NCBI RefSeq assembly: GCF_014217565.1
Contig: NZ_CP043661.1
Location: 3,844,001-3,908,000 of the forward strand
Length of the DNA stretch: 64,000 nt
Source of the DNA: Kribbella qitaiheensis
GTDB taxonomy: Bacteria; Actinomycetota; Actinomycetes; Propionibacteriales; Kribbellaceae
Reading direction: 5' to 3'
The notes under the pieces are model-generated. The model was not told the origin of the DNA, ran no database searches, and saw nothing but the letters and a program-made list of their open reading frames with translations. The translations under genes and the position numbers were made by a program. Shown here in pieces: positions 17,938 through 26,314 of this stretch. Numbering within the stretch: position 1 is the first letter of the stretch; every line of letters begins with the position of its first letter.

Positions 17938-18032
17938 GCATTCGACGGTTCCACAGCCGGTTGCGGATGACCAACTATTTAATGCTGGTGTGAACGGTTT
18001 ACAGCCGGTTTGCAACGTTGTAAGAACAGATC

Positions 18033-19472
18033 ATGAGGTTAATCCGCCCCGCCCTGGTCATTGCGGCCCTCGCAGTACTGCTGACTGGTGTCCATGCCAG
18101 TCAGGCGCCGGCCGCCGAGTCGCCCGACAAGCAGGAGAACGTGGTGATGGCACAGAACTTCCGGAACCCGGTGAATCCCGGAGCCGACCCGTCGCTGCTG
18201 TTCTACAACGGCAAGTACTACGTCGCCACCACGACCGGCGACCACATCGGCATCTGGTCCTCCCCCAGCATCGCTACGCTGCTGGTCGCGCCGGAGCAGG
18301 TGGTCTGGCGCGATACGGACACCAGCCGGAACACGCAGATGTGGGCGCCGGCGTTCCGGCACGTCGGCAGCCGCTGGTACGTCTACTACACCGCCTCCGA
18401 CGGCGTGGACGCGAATCACAGGATGTACGTGCTCGAGTCGTCCGGCGACGACCCGATCGGGCCGTACCACTTCAAGGCCAAGATCGCCGACTTCGGTGAG
18501 TACGGCATCGACGGTGAGCCGATCACCCACAACGGTCAGCAGTACTTCGTCTGGACCGGGCCCGGCCGCGGCCAAGGTGGTCCCGCCCAGCTCTACATCG
18601 TCCGGATGAGCAACGCGTGGACCGCGACCGGCGCCCGCGTCGCCATTCCTGCCGACGGTGGTTGCCCCGAAGTACGGGAAGGTCCTACGCCGCTCTATCG
18701 CAACGGGCGGACGTTCCTGACGTACTCGACCTGCGACACCGGCAAGCCCGACTACCAGTTGTGGATGAAGAGCATCGCGAACGGCGCCGATCCGATGGTG
18801 GCGTCGAACTGGGTCCAGCACGCCGGGCCGATCTTCTCCCGCAACGACTCGACCGGCGTCTGGGGACCGGGCCACCACTCGTTCTTCACCTCGCCCGACG
18901 GGACCGAGGACTGGATCGCCTACCACGGCAAGAACACCAGTACTTATACGTACTCCTTCCGCACCTCCCGGGTGCAGAAGATCAGCTGGAATCCTGATGG
19001 CACGCCGAACCTCGGCAGCCCGCTGGCGGCCGGAGCGACCCAGAACCTGCCGTCCGGCGATCCCGGCGCCTCCACCTACTGGATCAACGACACCGACACC
19101 GGCACCGGCCCGAACCAGGTCCAGTACGCCGGAAACTGGAGCTCCGGATCAGGCTGCGGCAACCAGTGCTTCTGGGGCAACGACCACTGGTCCGGCGAGA
19201 CGAACGCGTCGGCCACGATCAGGTTCACCGGCACGAAGATCGCGCTGCTCAGCGTCGTCGACACCGGCAACGGCATCGCCGGCATCTCCATCGACGGCGG
19301 CCCCGAACAACGAGTCGACTACTACAGCTCGATCCGCGTCGGCGAGCAGTTGCGCTACATCAGCCCGACACTGCCCGCCGGCCCCCACACGCTGAAGGTC
19401 CGAGTCACTGGAGACAAGAACGCAGCGTCTTCCGGCACGATCATCAGCCTGGACCGAATCGAGGTCTACTAG
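18033..19472 (+). CDS. Secreted glycoside hydrolase family 43 protein (arabinanase/arabinofuranosidase-like)
   Basis: A 479-residue exported enzyme with a signal peptide (MRLIRPALVIAALAVLL...AAES). The five-bladed beta-propeller of GH43 carries the three acidic catalytic residues: Asp in NPGADPSLLFYNGKYY (base), Asp in YGIDGEPITHNGQQYFVW (pKa modulator) and Glu in GGCPEVREGPTPL (acid). Blade motifs such as GSRWYVYYTA are also clear. Residues about 335-479 form an accessory beta-sandwich (ATIRFTGTKIALLS, ISIDGGPEQRVDYYS) of the carbohydrate-binding kind. The family cleaves arabinan or arabinoxylan side chains, consistent with a soil saprophyte. Confidence 0.9.
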   Translation: MRLIRPALVIAALAVLLTGVHASQAPAAESPDKQENVVMAQNFRNPVNPGADPSLLFYNGKYYVATTTGDHIGIWSSPSIATLLVAPEQVVWRDTDTSRNTQMWAPAFRHVGSRWYVYYTASDGVDANHRMYVLESSGDDPIGPYHFKAKIADFGEYGIDGEPITHNGQQYFVWTGPGRGQGGPAQLYIVRMSNAWTATGARVAIPADGGCPEVREGPTPLYRNGRTFLTYSTCDTGKPDYQLWMKSIANGADPMVASNWVQHAGPIFSRNDSTGVWGPGHHSFFTSPDGTEDWIAYHGKNTSTYTYSFRTSRVQKISWNPDGTPNLGSPLAAGATQNLPSGDPGASTYWINDTDTGTGPNQVQYAGNWSSGSGCGNQCFWGNDHWSGETNASATIRFTGTKIALLSVVDTGNGIAGISIDGGPEQRVDYYSSIRVGEQLRYISPTLPAGPHTLKVRVTGDKNAASSGTIISLDRIEVY

Positions 19473-19552
19473 CACTGCACTGCGCCGCTCCCCAGTCGCC
19501 TCGGCACCGACTCTCCAACCGCAGTCCGCAGCCGGGGGCTGGGACACCCCGC

Positions 19553-19590
19553 CGGGTCCTGGGACAAGAAATAGCTTGTCCCAGGACCCG
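19553..19590. terminator. Perfect 16-bp hairpin between convergent genes
   Basis: CGGGTCCTGGGACAAG (19553-19568) and CTTGTCCCAGGACCCG (19575-19590) form a perfect 16-bp stem with loop AAATAG. It lies between the GH43 gene and the leftward discoidin remnant, where a bidirectional terminator is expected. Confidence 0.65.
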
Positions 19591-19646
19591 ACATCTTGTC
19601 CGAGGTCACCAGCCCGGTACGGCGATTGCCGCCCCAACAAGGGGCA

Positions 19647-20185
19647 CTAGCCGCCGTAGGCCTCTAGTTCGACTATTCGGGAGTAGGTGGGGCCCTCGTT
19701 GCTTGTGAGGGTCAGGACTCGTAGGGCGGTGGTTGTGGTGGGGGTGAAGGTGGTGCTGGTCAGGCCGGACTGGTTGTTGCGGACTGAGGCGACTGTTTGC
19801 CAGGCACCGCCCACCTTGGCCTGGATGTCCCAGTCCTTCAGGCCGTAGGAAGCGGCTGGGTACTGCTTTGAGTTGAGGGTGTAGAGGTTGACTCGTCCGG
19901 CCGTTTCGGGTTGGTCGAAGGTGAGCTGAAGCCAGTCCGGGAAGTTGCCCTTGGTTGCGTCGTTCCAGCCGGTGGATTTGGCCCAGTGTTCGGAGTCGCG
20001 GTCGCCGTCGACCGCTCCGCAGGCCGGGTAGACAGGAAGGTGGTCGCTGGAAGCGGTCACCGGTACGTAGCGGCGAGGTTGCCGGTGGTGTCGGTCGGCG
20101 GCTCGTCAACCTTCACCGGGAGGGTCAGCTTCTGGTCCCCGGCGGTGATCGTGATCGAGTAGGACCGGCGGTCACTTGAAAGGAT
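19647..20185 (-). pseudogene. C-terminal remnant of a secreted protein with an F5/8 type C (discoidin) domain
   Basis: The last about 130 residues form a discoidin carbohydrate-binding domain: AVDGDRDSEHWAKSTGW, FPDWLQLTFDQPETAGRVNL, YGLKDWDIQAKVGGAWQT and SRIVELEAYGG. Directly upstream, in another frame, lies a beta-strand piece (RRSYSITITAGDQKLTLPVK, then VDEPPTDTTGNLAATY) ending at a TGA. The two would join as one protein but for a small deletion near 20060. No N-terminus, signal peptide or catalytic domain exists, as the open frame begins after a stop at 20186-20188. This is the stub of a larger extracellular glycosidase. Confidence 0.65.
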
Positions 20186-20245
20186 TCAGAGCAGGCGCGG
20201 GCCGACGAAACCGGCGGCGTCCCCGCCGGATGTCAGAATGGCGCT

Positions 20246-20857
20246 GTGCCTGAGACGACCCGTGCCCTGCTGAGTGGCCAGGAGACGGCCTGGAGACTCA
20301 TCCTGGATCACCCGTTCGTGGCTCAGACCTCCGCCGGCACGCTGCCCCTGAGCGCGTTCGACCGCTGGCTGGCCGAGGACCACTACTTCGTCCGGTCGTT
20401 CCGTGCGTTCCTCACCGAGCTGATCGCCATCGCGCCTGACGAGCAGGCACGCGAGGTGCTGGCTGGTGGGCTGGCCGCACTCGTCCCCGAGCTGGAGCTG
20501 TTCGAGACCGCGGCAGCGGAGCGCGGGCTCGACCTCAGCGCCGAGCCGTCCCTGCTCAACCTCGGCTACTCGTCGTACCTCACGGCATCGGTCCGCGAAG
20601 GCTGGCCCGTCGGCATCACAGTTCTGTACGCCGTTGAGAAGGCGTACTACGACGCCTGGGCCTCGGTCCGCGACACGACCGGCCCCGATACGCAGTACGC
20701 CGGCTTCATCGCGAACTGGTCATCACCGGACTTCTCCGCGTACGTCGACCAACTCGGCGTACTGGTAGATCGCGAAGAGCTGACCCCGGCCCTGACCCGC
20801 GCGTTCGACCGGGTGGTCCGTTTCGAGCTCGCGTTCTGGGACCTGGTGGCTGAGTGA
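20246..20857 (+). CDS. TenA/THI-4/PqqC family protein (TenA_E-like)
   Basis: A 203-residue all-helical protein of the TenA family, which hydrolyses thiamine breakdown products for salvage. FDRWLAEDHYFVRSFRAFL is the N-terminal family helix, and FELAFWDLV near the C-terminus holds the conserved Glu-phenylalanine-Trp pattern. The catalytic Cys of the TenA_C type is not seen at the expected central helix (WPVGITVLYAVEKAYYDAW), so it fits the Cys-less TenA_E group. The GTG start at 20246 is the only good one. Its TGA overlaps the GTG of the following gene. Confidence 0.8.
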   Translation: MPETTRALLSGQETAWRLILDHPFVAQTSAGTLPLSAFDRWLAEDHYFVRSFRAFLTELIAIAPDEQAREVLAGGLAALVPELELFETAAAERGLDLSAEPSLLNLGYSSYLTASVREGWPVGITVLYAVEKAYYDAWASVRDTTGPDTQYAGFIANWSSPDFSAYVDQLGVLVDREELTPALTRAFDRVVRFELAFWDLVAE

Positions 20858-21553
20858 AGAAGCCAGTACTGGTGAGCGGCATCATCCTGCTCGCCCTCCT
20901 CGGCGCCGCCGGCGGCTACTACGGCGGCAACGAACTAGAAGCCAACCCCTCGGTCCACGAGGCCGGCCCCCGCCGCGCCATTGACTATGGTCAGCCCGCC
21001 TGAGGTGCTTCCCCGCAAGGTCCCCGAGCCGAACGATCTGCCTGCTTTCAAGTCGAAGGGACTCACCTTCCGGGAGCAGACCTTCTCGGTGCATCCCGCC
21101 GACATGGGCACCGTCAAGCTCTCGATCAGAGCACCGCGTGGCTGGCAGCTGACCCGGTCGCCGAGGACGCCGGGCGAGGTGAAGTTCCTGGATTCGCTGA
21201 AGGAGCGGGGTCTGCGGGTCGAGGCGGTCCCACCGGTCCTCACTCCCGTGGACCAGATGACCAAGCTGATCGAGCAACTCAAGGCCAGCCAGGCGTACGA
21301 GAACGACTTCCAGATCCTGTCCCAGACCGACGGGCAGGTGCAGGGCGAGGACGGCGAGCAGCGGACCGTCGCGACGCTGATCTACACCTTCATCCCGATC
21401 AAGACCGTGCGCTATGTGGTCGTCCGTTGGGTCGCGACCGGCAGCGACGACATGGCCACCGTGGAGATGAGCATCACAGGCCTGCCGCAGGACGCCGCCG
21501 GCCTCGCCGCAGTCACCGCCCAGGCCAGCGAGACGGTTCAGCAGCAGGACTGA
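20854..21553 (+). CDS. Membrane-anchored protein, paralogue of the next gene, with one apparent frameshift
   Basis: A GTG at 20854, overlapping the TenA stop, opens a membrane anchor (KKPVLVSGIILLALLGAAGG) and an extracytoplasmic linker. The frame breaks in the C run 20967-20971. Removing one C joins it to the frame that runs TMVSPPEVLPRKVPEPND to 21553, 232 residues in total. The C-terminal domain (TLIYTFIPIKTVRYVVVRW, then MSITGLPQDAAG) matches the gene at 21683-22402 in order and length, which confirms the join. Function unknown; both are probably exported, anchored actinobacterial proteins. The break is in a GGCCC site, so likely a sequencing error. Confidence 0.7.
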
Positions 21554-21682
21554 CCTGCTGTTCGCGGGGGTTTGCCCTAAAGGGCTGGGTCACGGTTGTG
21601 TGACATCTGGGGGGCGGTCGCAACCCCGGGGGCGGTCTAGCGTGTCAAAGGACGTAGCTGGTGTGGGGACCGGGGAGGAGGG

Positions 21683-22402
21683 GTGAACGTGGCCAGAGGC
21701 GGGATTGGGCGCGCTCTACTCGGTTCTGGACTGCTCGCGGTGACCCTGCTCGGGGGAGCAGGGGGATACGGCATCGGGCTGTTGACGAGTGCCGCTTCGG
21801 AGGTCACCGGGCAGGCGGTGCCGCTGGGGTTGGTGACTCCGACCACACCGGTGACCACGCAGACACCGACGAAGCCGCCGAGGACAGCGACGCCGGACAA
21901 CACGAAGCCGCTGGATCCGGATGACCTGAGCTATCAGACCAGGACTGCCTACTCGGAGCAGGTGGTGCGTTCCCGGATCACCGTGAACGTGCCGCGGAAC
22001 TGGTGGTTGTCCCACTCCGATCCACCGCAATATTCCTGGTTCTCCGATCCGACCCGCAAGCGGAAGCTCCGGATCGAGGCAGGATTCAGCGTCACCCGGC
22101 CACCGGCCGCCTCGATGGCGGAACGAGTCGGGATCCTCGAGGCTCTGTCGGCCGACCGCCTGCTCACGATCCTCGACCAGAAGATCGACGCGAAGGCGCG
22201 GACCGCAACCCTGACCTACACCTACATCCCGGAGAACGAGACCTCGCTCCGGCGCATCATGGTCCGCTGGGTGGCCACCGACGACAGCGGGAATGTCGGG
22301 GTAGAGCTCAGCTCGATCGGCCTGCCGCAGGACAAGGACGCGATCCTCGACGTCCTCGACCATGCCAGCGAGAGTGTGACCCGTTCGGACTCTGAGCTTT
22401 AG
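21683..22402 (+). CDS. Membrane-anchored protein of unknown function (paralogue)
   Basis: A 239-residue protein with an N-terminal membrane helix (ALLGSGLLAVTLLGGAGGYG), a Thr/Pro-rich linker (VTPTTPVTTQTPTKPPRTAT) and a globular extracytoplasmic domain of about 160 residues. The start is GTG at 21683, or at 21689 where the GGAGGAGG spacing is better. TYTYIPENETSLRRIMVRW and SSIGLPQDKDAI align with the preceding gene, so this is a tandem duplication. The linker length suggests surface display. The end overlaps the convergent ArsR remnant. No family recognised. Confidence 0.7.
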   Translation: MNVARGGIGRALLGSGLLAVTLLGGAGGYGIGLLTSAASEVTGQAVPLGLVTPTTPVTTQTPTKPPRTATPDNTKPLDPDDLSYQTRTAYSEQVVRSRITVNVPRNWWLSHSDPPQYSWFSDPTRKRKLRIEAGFSVTRPPAASMAERVGILEALSADRLLTILDQKIDAKARTATLTYTYIPENETSLRRIMVRWVATDDSGNVGVELSSIGLPQDKDAILDVLDHASESVTRSDSEL

Positions 22403-23016
22403 TTGCCTGGGGCCAATAGTTTGAGGTCTGCCAGGTCCTCGCGCCCGGCTGGGGTGAGGTCGACGGCGCGTTGACGCGGACGGCGGGTGATCCAGTCGCG
22501 GTCGAAGAGCGAGGTCGCGAGGATGCGCCGAGGCGGCCGGCCAGGTGGTGGCTCTGCTCGCTCCAATCGACACAGAACCGCAGTAGACGTCGCGACGATC
22601 CTCCTGCTGACAGGTCGATTCCGAGCTCACCGAAGACCTCGGCTGCGGCCGGACCCAACTCGTAAGGGCCGTCCGGCATTTGCTGAGCCAGTGGGTCGTC
22701 CGGTCGCCGATCAGCACCGGATCCGCCATCGGTTCGTACGAGCGCCTCCCGGCGTACGAGAGCTTCCAGTAGGGCGACTCCGAGCCGCCCGGCGACGTGG
22801 TCGTAGCAAGTGCGGGCTTCGCGGAGCGCGGCCGCTCTGGTGCTCTGCCGCAGCGAGCTGATCGGCTGGGGACGGGCGATCCTGGCTACGGGCTTCTACT
22901 GCCGCTGCTACCTCGGGACCGGCCAGGCGGTAGTACCTATGGCGGCCTGAGCTCTGTACTGCGAGCAGTCCGCCGTCCAAGAGCTTGCGGAGGTGCGAGC
23001 TCACCGTCTGCGGCGA
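22399..23016 (-). pseudogene. ArsR-family regulator remnant
   Basis: The remnant begins inside the winged helix (SPQTVSSHLRKLLDGGLL, then VQSSGRHRYYRLAGPEVAAA), so the N-terminus with the first helices is gone. The frame changes near 22890 to read RIARPQPISSLRQSTRAAAL and CYDHVAGRLGVALLEALVRR, then ELGPAAAEVFGELGIDLSA. A second change near 22525 restores a C-terminus LFDRDWITRRPRQRAVDLTP. This is the long ArsR/DUF2087-like type. At least two frameshifts plus the N-terminal loss show real decay. Its truncated 5' end abuts the truncated MFS gene. Confidence 0.7.
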
Positions 23017-23456
23017 TGACGGCCGGGCTGCTGCTTGGAGCTGCGGGATCAGCCTGTCTGCTGTTAGTGCGGCCAGCCAGCGCGTACGGCGTCGTCGTAC
23101 CGGTTGAGCTGGGTCTTGGCATCGGGATGGGGTTGCTGACAGCTGCAGCCGTCAATGCAGCTATTGCGTCACTGCCGCCGGACCGCGCCGGTTTCGCCAG
23201 TGGAGTCAACAACACCGCCCGGCAGGCGGTCGGAGCGCTAGGGATAGCCCTGTACGGCGGTATCGCGGGCACCCCGGCGACTGGGCGAGGGTTCGTCCAC
23301 GGGTTGCATCAGCTGGCGTGGATCGGCGGCGGGCTCTGGTTGTTCGCAGTACTGGTGACCTGGCTGACAATCAGGTCAGCGCGGCCAGATGGTCCGGAAC
23401 ACGGCCGAGCGCAAGCGGTAGAAGCGGCGCCGGCTGGACTGGATCAGCGCCGGTGA
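23016..23456 (+). pseudogene. MFS transporter remnant (C-terminal helices)
   Basis: Only the last four to five membrane helices of a DHA2/EmrB-type exporter remain: TAGLLLGAAGSACLLLV, VELGLGIGMGLLTAAAVNAA, then SLPPDRAGFASGVNNTARQA (a family motif) and HQLAWIGGGLWLFAVLVTWL. A full exporter is about 450-500 residues, and this open frame is 146. It starts exactly where the divergent ArsR remnant starts, so one deletion removed both 5' ends and the shared promoter. Confidence 0.75.
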
Positions 23457-23482
23457 GGGCCGGAATCGCTCAATGTCGAACC

Positions 23483-25207
23483 TCACGAGATGCCGCCACC
23501 TGAGTAGGCGATCGAATCGGCGATCTTGGTCGCGGCAGCCTCGTCACCTTCGGCTACCTGAACCTGGATCAGCAAGGAGTAGCCGTTGGGAGAGGTCGCG
23601 ACCCGCTGGAGCAGGAGATTGCCGCCGGGGCAGCCGGTCGAGACGCGCTCGCGCGCGTCGTACCCGTTGACGGTGGCCGCGGTGGGCTCAGTGTCGGTAT
23701 TGCAGCCGTACGACTGCCCGGAAGCCAGCAGCTTGTCCGGATCGGTCGTGGTTCGCATGACGCCGACGAAAAGCCCGTGGGTGGCTGATCCCGCTGCACC
23801 CCAGCTTTCGTCCTTGCTGACCCGGAACGATTGCTGCTCGGCCGGCGCGCCGGGCGGCGTCCACGTTCCCTCGACGACGAAGCCGGCCAGCTCCTTCGGC
23901 AGTTTGGCCGTGAACTGGCCTGAGCCGACGGTGATGACGCGGCGCGGTTCGTAGTACCGCTGGCCGAAGAAGCCGGCACCACCGCCGATGATCAGGGCGA
24001 GGAGCGCGGCGATCACCCAGCGGCCGCGACGCCGGCGCTTCGGTACGGCGATCGTCGCCTTGCCGTCCTGAGCGTCTGCCGGCTTGCCATCCTGAGCGTC
24101 TGTCGGCGCGTCGAGGAGGCCGACGGCTGCTGTTGCGGCCTCGGCTTTGTCATCCGCTCCGGAGTCTTTCGGACCTGGAAGAGCGTCCTCAGCGGCTGTT
24201 TCGCCGGGCGTGGTCTTGATCACGGTCGGCTGGTTCGAGTCGCTCAGCGCGGTCGTCTCGCCGGTGGGGTCTACCGTCGCCGTCTCGGCGTCGGCGGCCG
24301 GCTCGGTCTTGACGCCGCCGGCGCCCACCGGCGCGGCGACAGTTTCCGCATCGCGCGCGATGACCGACTTGGCGGCGGGGACGAAGTTCTGGGTGGTCTC
24401 GTCGAGCGCGCCGACGAGTTCGCGGGTGAAGGAGGCGACATCCGGCCAGCGCTTCTCCCGGTCCGGGTCGAGGGCACGAACGATCGCGGCGTCCACGCGA
24501 TCCGGTACGGCGAATCCCAGCGAGCTCGGCGGCGGTGGCGCGGCGACGCGCCCAGCCGCGCCCAGACCGTCCACCTGATGCGGCGAACGGCCGGTCAGCG
24601 CGGCGTAGGCGACAGCGCCGAGCGAATACTGGTCGGCGCGCTGGTCGAGCCGGTCCCCCATCGCCTGCTCGGGCGCGACGTACGACGGCGTACCGCCGGG
24701 CATGGTGATCCTGGACACTTCGTCGAGTGCCTTGCCGAGGCCCAGATCGGACAGGACGGCCCGGTCCCCCTCGTCCGTACTGCGGAAAAGCACGTTGGCG
24801 GGCTTCACGTCGCGATGGAGGAGCCCGCGCCGGTGCAGCGCCTGCAGACCGCGGCCGACCTCGACGACCACGCCGATCGCCGCCTCCAGGGCCAGCGGCT
24901 CCTTCTTCAGCCGGTCCGCTAGCGTGCCGCGGTCGGCGTAGGTGAGCACCAGGAACGGCCGACCGTCCTCCAGCTCGCCCACATCGTGGACCTGGACGAC
25001 GTGCTCGGACTCCACCCGACGCAGGAACCGGCCTTCTTCGAGGAACCGGCGGCGCACCGAGTCGTCATGAGCCCAGTTGTCGGCCAGCACCTTGACCGCG
25101 ACCTCGGCGTCCAACTGCTCGTCGTAGGCAAGCCAAACCGTCGCGAAACCGCCTGAGCCCAGGCGGCGGCGCACGACGTACCGGCCTAGTCTGGATGGGA
25201 CCCCCAT
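23483..25207 (-). CDS. Membrane Ser/Thr protein kinase (PknB-like) with extracellular C-terminal domain
   Basis: A 574-residue kinase. Residues about 8-265 form the Hanks-type catalytic domain: GSGGFATVW (P-loop), AVKVL (Lys), HRDVKPANVL (catalytic loop), DLGLGKAL (metal Asp, DFG changed to DLG) and GTPSYVAPEQ (activation). A Thr/Ala/Asp-rich linker follows (about 270-405), then a transmembrane helix (WVIAALLALIIGGGAGFFG) and an extracytoplasmic domain of about 135 residues with a Cys pair (SYGCNTDT, STGCPGGN). It does not have PASTA repeats. Divergent from an ECF sigma factor starting 62 bases away, it probably links an external signal to that regulator (inference). Confidence 0.9.
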   Translation of the reverse strand: MGVPSRLGRYVVRRRLGSGGFATVWLAYDEQLDAEVAVKVLADNWAHDDSVRRRFLEEGRFLRRVESEHVVQVHDVGELEDGRPFLVLTYADRGTLADRLKKEPLALEAAIGVVVEVGRGLQALHRRGLLHRDVKPANVLFRSTDEGDRAVLSDLGLGKALDEVSRITMPGGTPSYVAPEQAMGDRLDQRADQYSLGAVAYAALTGRSPHQVDGLGAAGRVAAPPPPSSLGFAVPDRVDAAIVRALDPDREKRWPDVASFTRELVGALDETTQNFVPAAKSVIARDAETVAAPVGAGGVKTEPAADAETATVDPTGETTALSDSNQPTVIKTTPGETAAEDALPGPKDSGADDKAEAATAAVGLLDAPTDAQDGKPADAQDGKATIAVPKRRRRGRWVIAALLALIIGGGAGFFGQRYYEPRRVITVGSGQFTAKLPKELAGFVVEGTWTPPGAPAEQQSFRVSKDESWGAAGSATHGLFVGVMRTTTDPDKLLASGQSYGCNTDTEPTAATVNGYDARERVSTGCPGGNLLLQRVATSPNGYSLLIQVQVAEGDEAAATKIADSIAYSGGGIS

Positions 25208-25269
25208 ACAAGGCATTATGGAGTACTGGGAGTCCCCTGCCCGAGGGACCGCTGACAACGAAGGCACAG

Positions 25270-25830
25270 ATGAGCGAGAGCAGCAGCCCGACCGACGACC
25301 TCGGAGTCCTGGCCGAGCGCGCCGCCGGCGGTGACAAGAACGCGATGGACGACCTGTTGCGACTGGTCCACCCCCGCGTCCTGCGGATCTGCCGCAGCGT
25401 GCTGCCGTACTCCGCCGACGCGGAGGACGCCGCTCAGGAGGCGCTGCTCAACATCGCCACCAAGATCCACACGTACTCCGGCCGGAGCAGCTTCTCCACC
25501 TGGGTCCACTCGGTCGCGGCGAACTCGGCCCGCTCGACGTACCGCAAGCTGAAGCGCACCGCCCAGGCGGCGCACAACCCCGAGCAGATGGACAGGCCCG
25601 ACCCGCGCACCACCAGCGTCATCGCCGGCACCCGGCTCGACCTGCTGGAGGCCCTGGAGACGCTCGAGCGCAGCCGGCCGCAGATGGTCACGCCGCTGGT
25701 GCTACGGGACGTCTACGGCCTGTCGTACGAGGAGATCGCCGCCGAGGTCGGGGCGCCACTGGGCACCATCAAGTCCCGCATCCACGACGCCCGCGAGGTA
25801 GTCCGCCCGCTGCTCCGCCCGAAGGACTGA
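25270..25830 (+). CDS. ECF RNA polymerase sigma factor
   Basis: A 186-residue sigma-70 family regulator. Region 2 reads ILRICRSVLPYSADAEDAAQE followed by FSTWVHSVAANSARSTYRKL (quoted in parts, region 2.3-2.4). Region 4 is VLRDVYGLSYEEIAAEVGAP and LGTIKSRIHDAREVVRPLL. The ATG at 25270 has GAAGG upstream. A longer frame from 25195 overlaps the divergent kinase promoter. There is no anti-sigma gene next to it. The divergent membrane kinase is the natural candidate for controlling it, as in sigma-factor/kinase pairs of other actinobacteria. A terminator follows. Confidence 0.88.
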   Translation: MSESSSPTDDLGVLAERAAGGDKNAMDDLLRLVHPRVLRICRSVLPYSADAEDAAQEALLNIATKIHTYSGRSSFSTWVHSVAANSARSTYRKLKRTAQAAHNPEQMDRPDPRTTSVIAGTRLDLLEALETLERSRPQMVTPLVLRDVYGLSYEEIAAEVGAPLGTIKSRIHDAREVVRPLLRPKD

Positions 25831-25837
25831 GTCCTCT

Positions 25838-25864
25838 GCCCTGAGCACAATCACTGCTCAGGGC
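25838..25864 (+). terminator. Terminator of the ECF sigma factor gene
   Basis: GCCCTGAGCA (25838-25847) and TGCTCAGGGC (25855-25864) form a perfect 10-bp stem with a 7-base loop, 7 bases after the sigma factor stop. A mildly T-rich stretch follows. Confidence 0.7.
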
Positions 25865-25900
25865 CCGCTTTCTGGTCCAGTCCGTCCGTACGCTCGCGGC

Positions 25901-26269
25901 ATGCCGGGACCACTCGCGGTCGCGTTTGCGGCGACCGCTTTCACGACCCGGACGGCCGTCCTGGTCGCCTTGCTGGCGGCCGCGATTTTCCTGGTCCCCT
26001 CCTTCAACTCCGGATTGTTCGGGTATCAGGTGATGGTCACGCCGGACGGGATGCAGGGTCGCGCCCAGAGCGCGATCTGGTTCCTGGCCAACACCACGAG
26101 CCCGCTGGCCCCCGCCATCGGTGGAGTTCTGCTCGGGTCCGCCGGAGCACGAATCGCGCTCCTCGTCTTCGCCGCGGTCATCGCCCTGGCGGCCGTCCTC
26201 CTGACTCTCAGTCACGCGATCCGCTCGATTCCCCTTCTCTCCGATGTCGCGGCGGAGCAGTCCGCCTGA
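25901..26269 (+). pseudogene. MFS transporter remnant (C-terminal half)
   Basis: A 122-residue frame with hydrophobic helices (LAVAFAATAFTTRTAVLVAL, GYQVMVTPDGMQGRAQSA, IWFLANTTSPLAPAIGGVLL, IALLVFAAVIALAAVLLTLS). The PDGMQGRAQS motif is the cytoplasmic loop of the second half of an MFS exporter (usually PxxxRGRxxS). No N-terminal half is present upstream, where the terminator of the sigma factor gene sits. It is therefore a truncated remnant. A separate MFS remnant lies at 23016. Confidence 0.6.
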
Positions 26270-26314
26270 CTTGGGGGCTCCCGTGGGGGCGTTCTGTGTG
26301 CTCAGATGGGCTCT

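Noticed and set aside
21611..21645. Possible SigE-type promoter (GCAACC and GTCTA boxes) before the second anchored paralogue
   Set aside because: The spacing between the two boxes is only about nine bases, too short for an ECF promoter.
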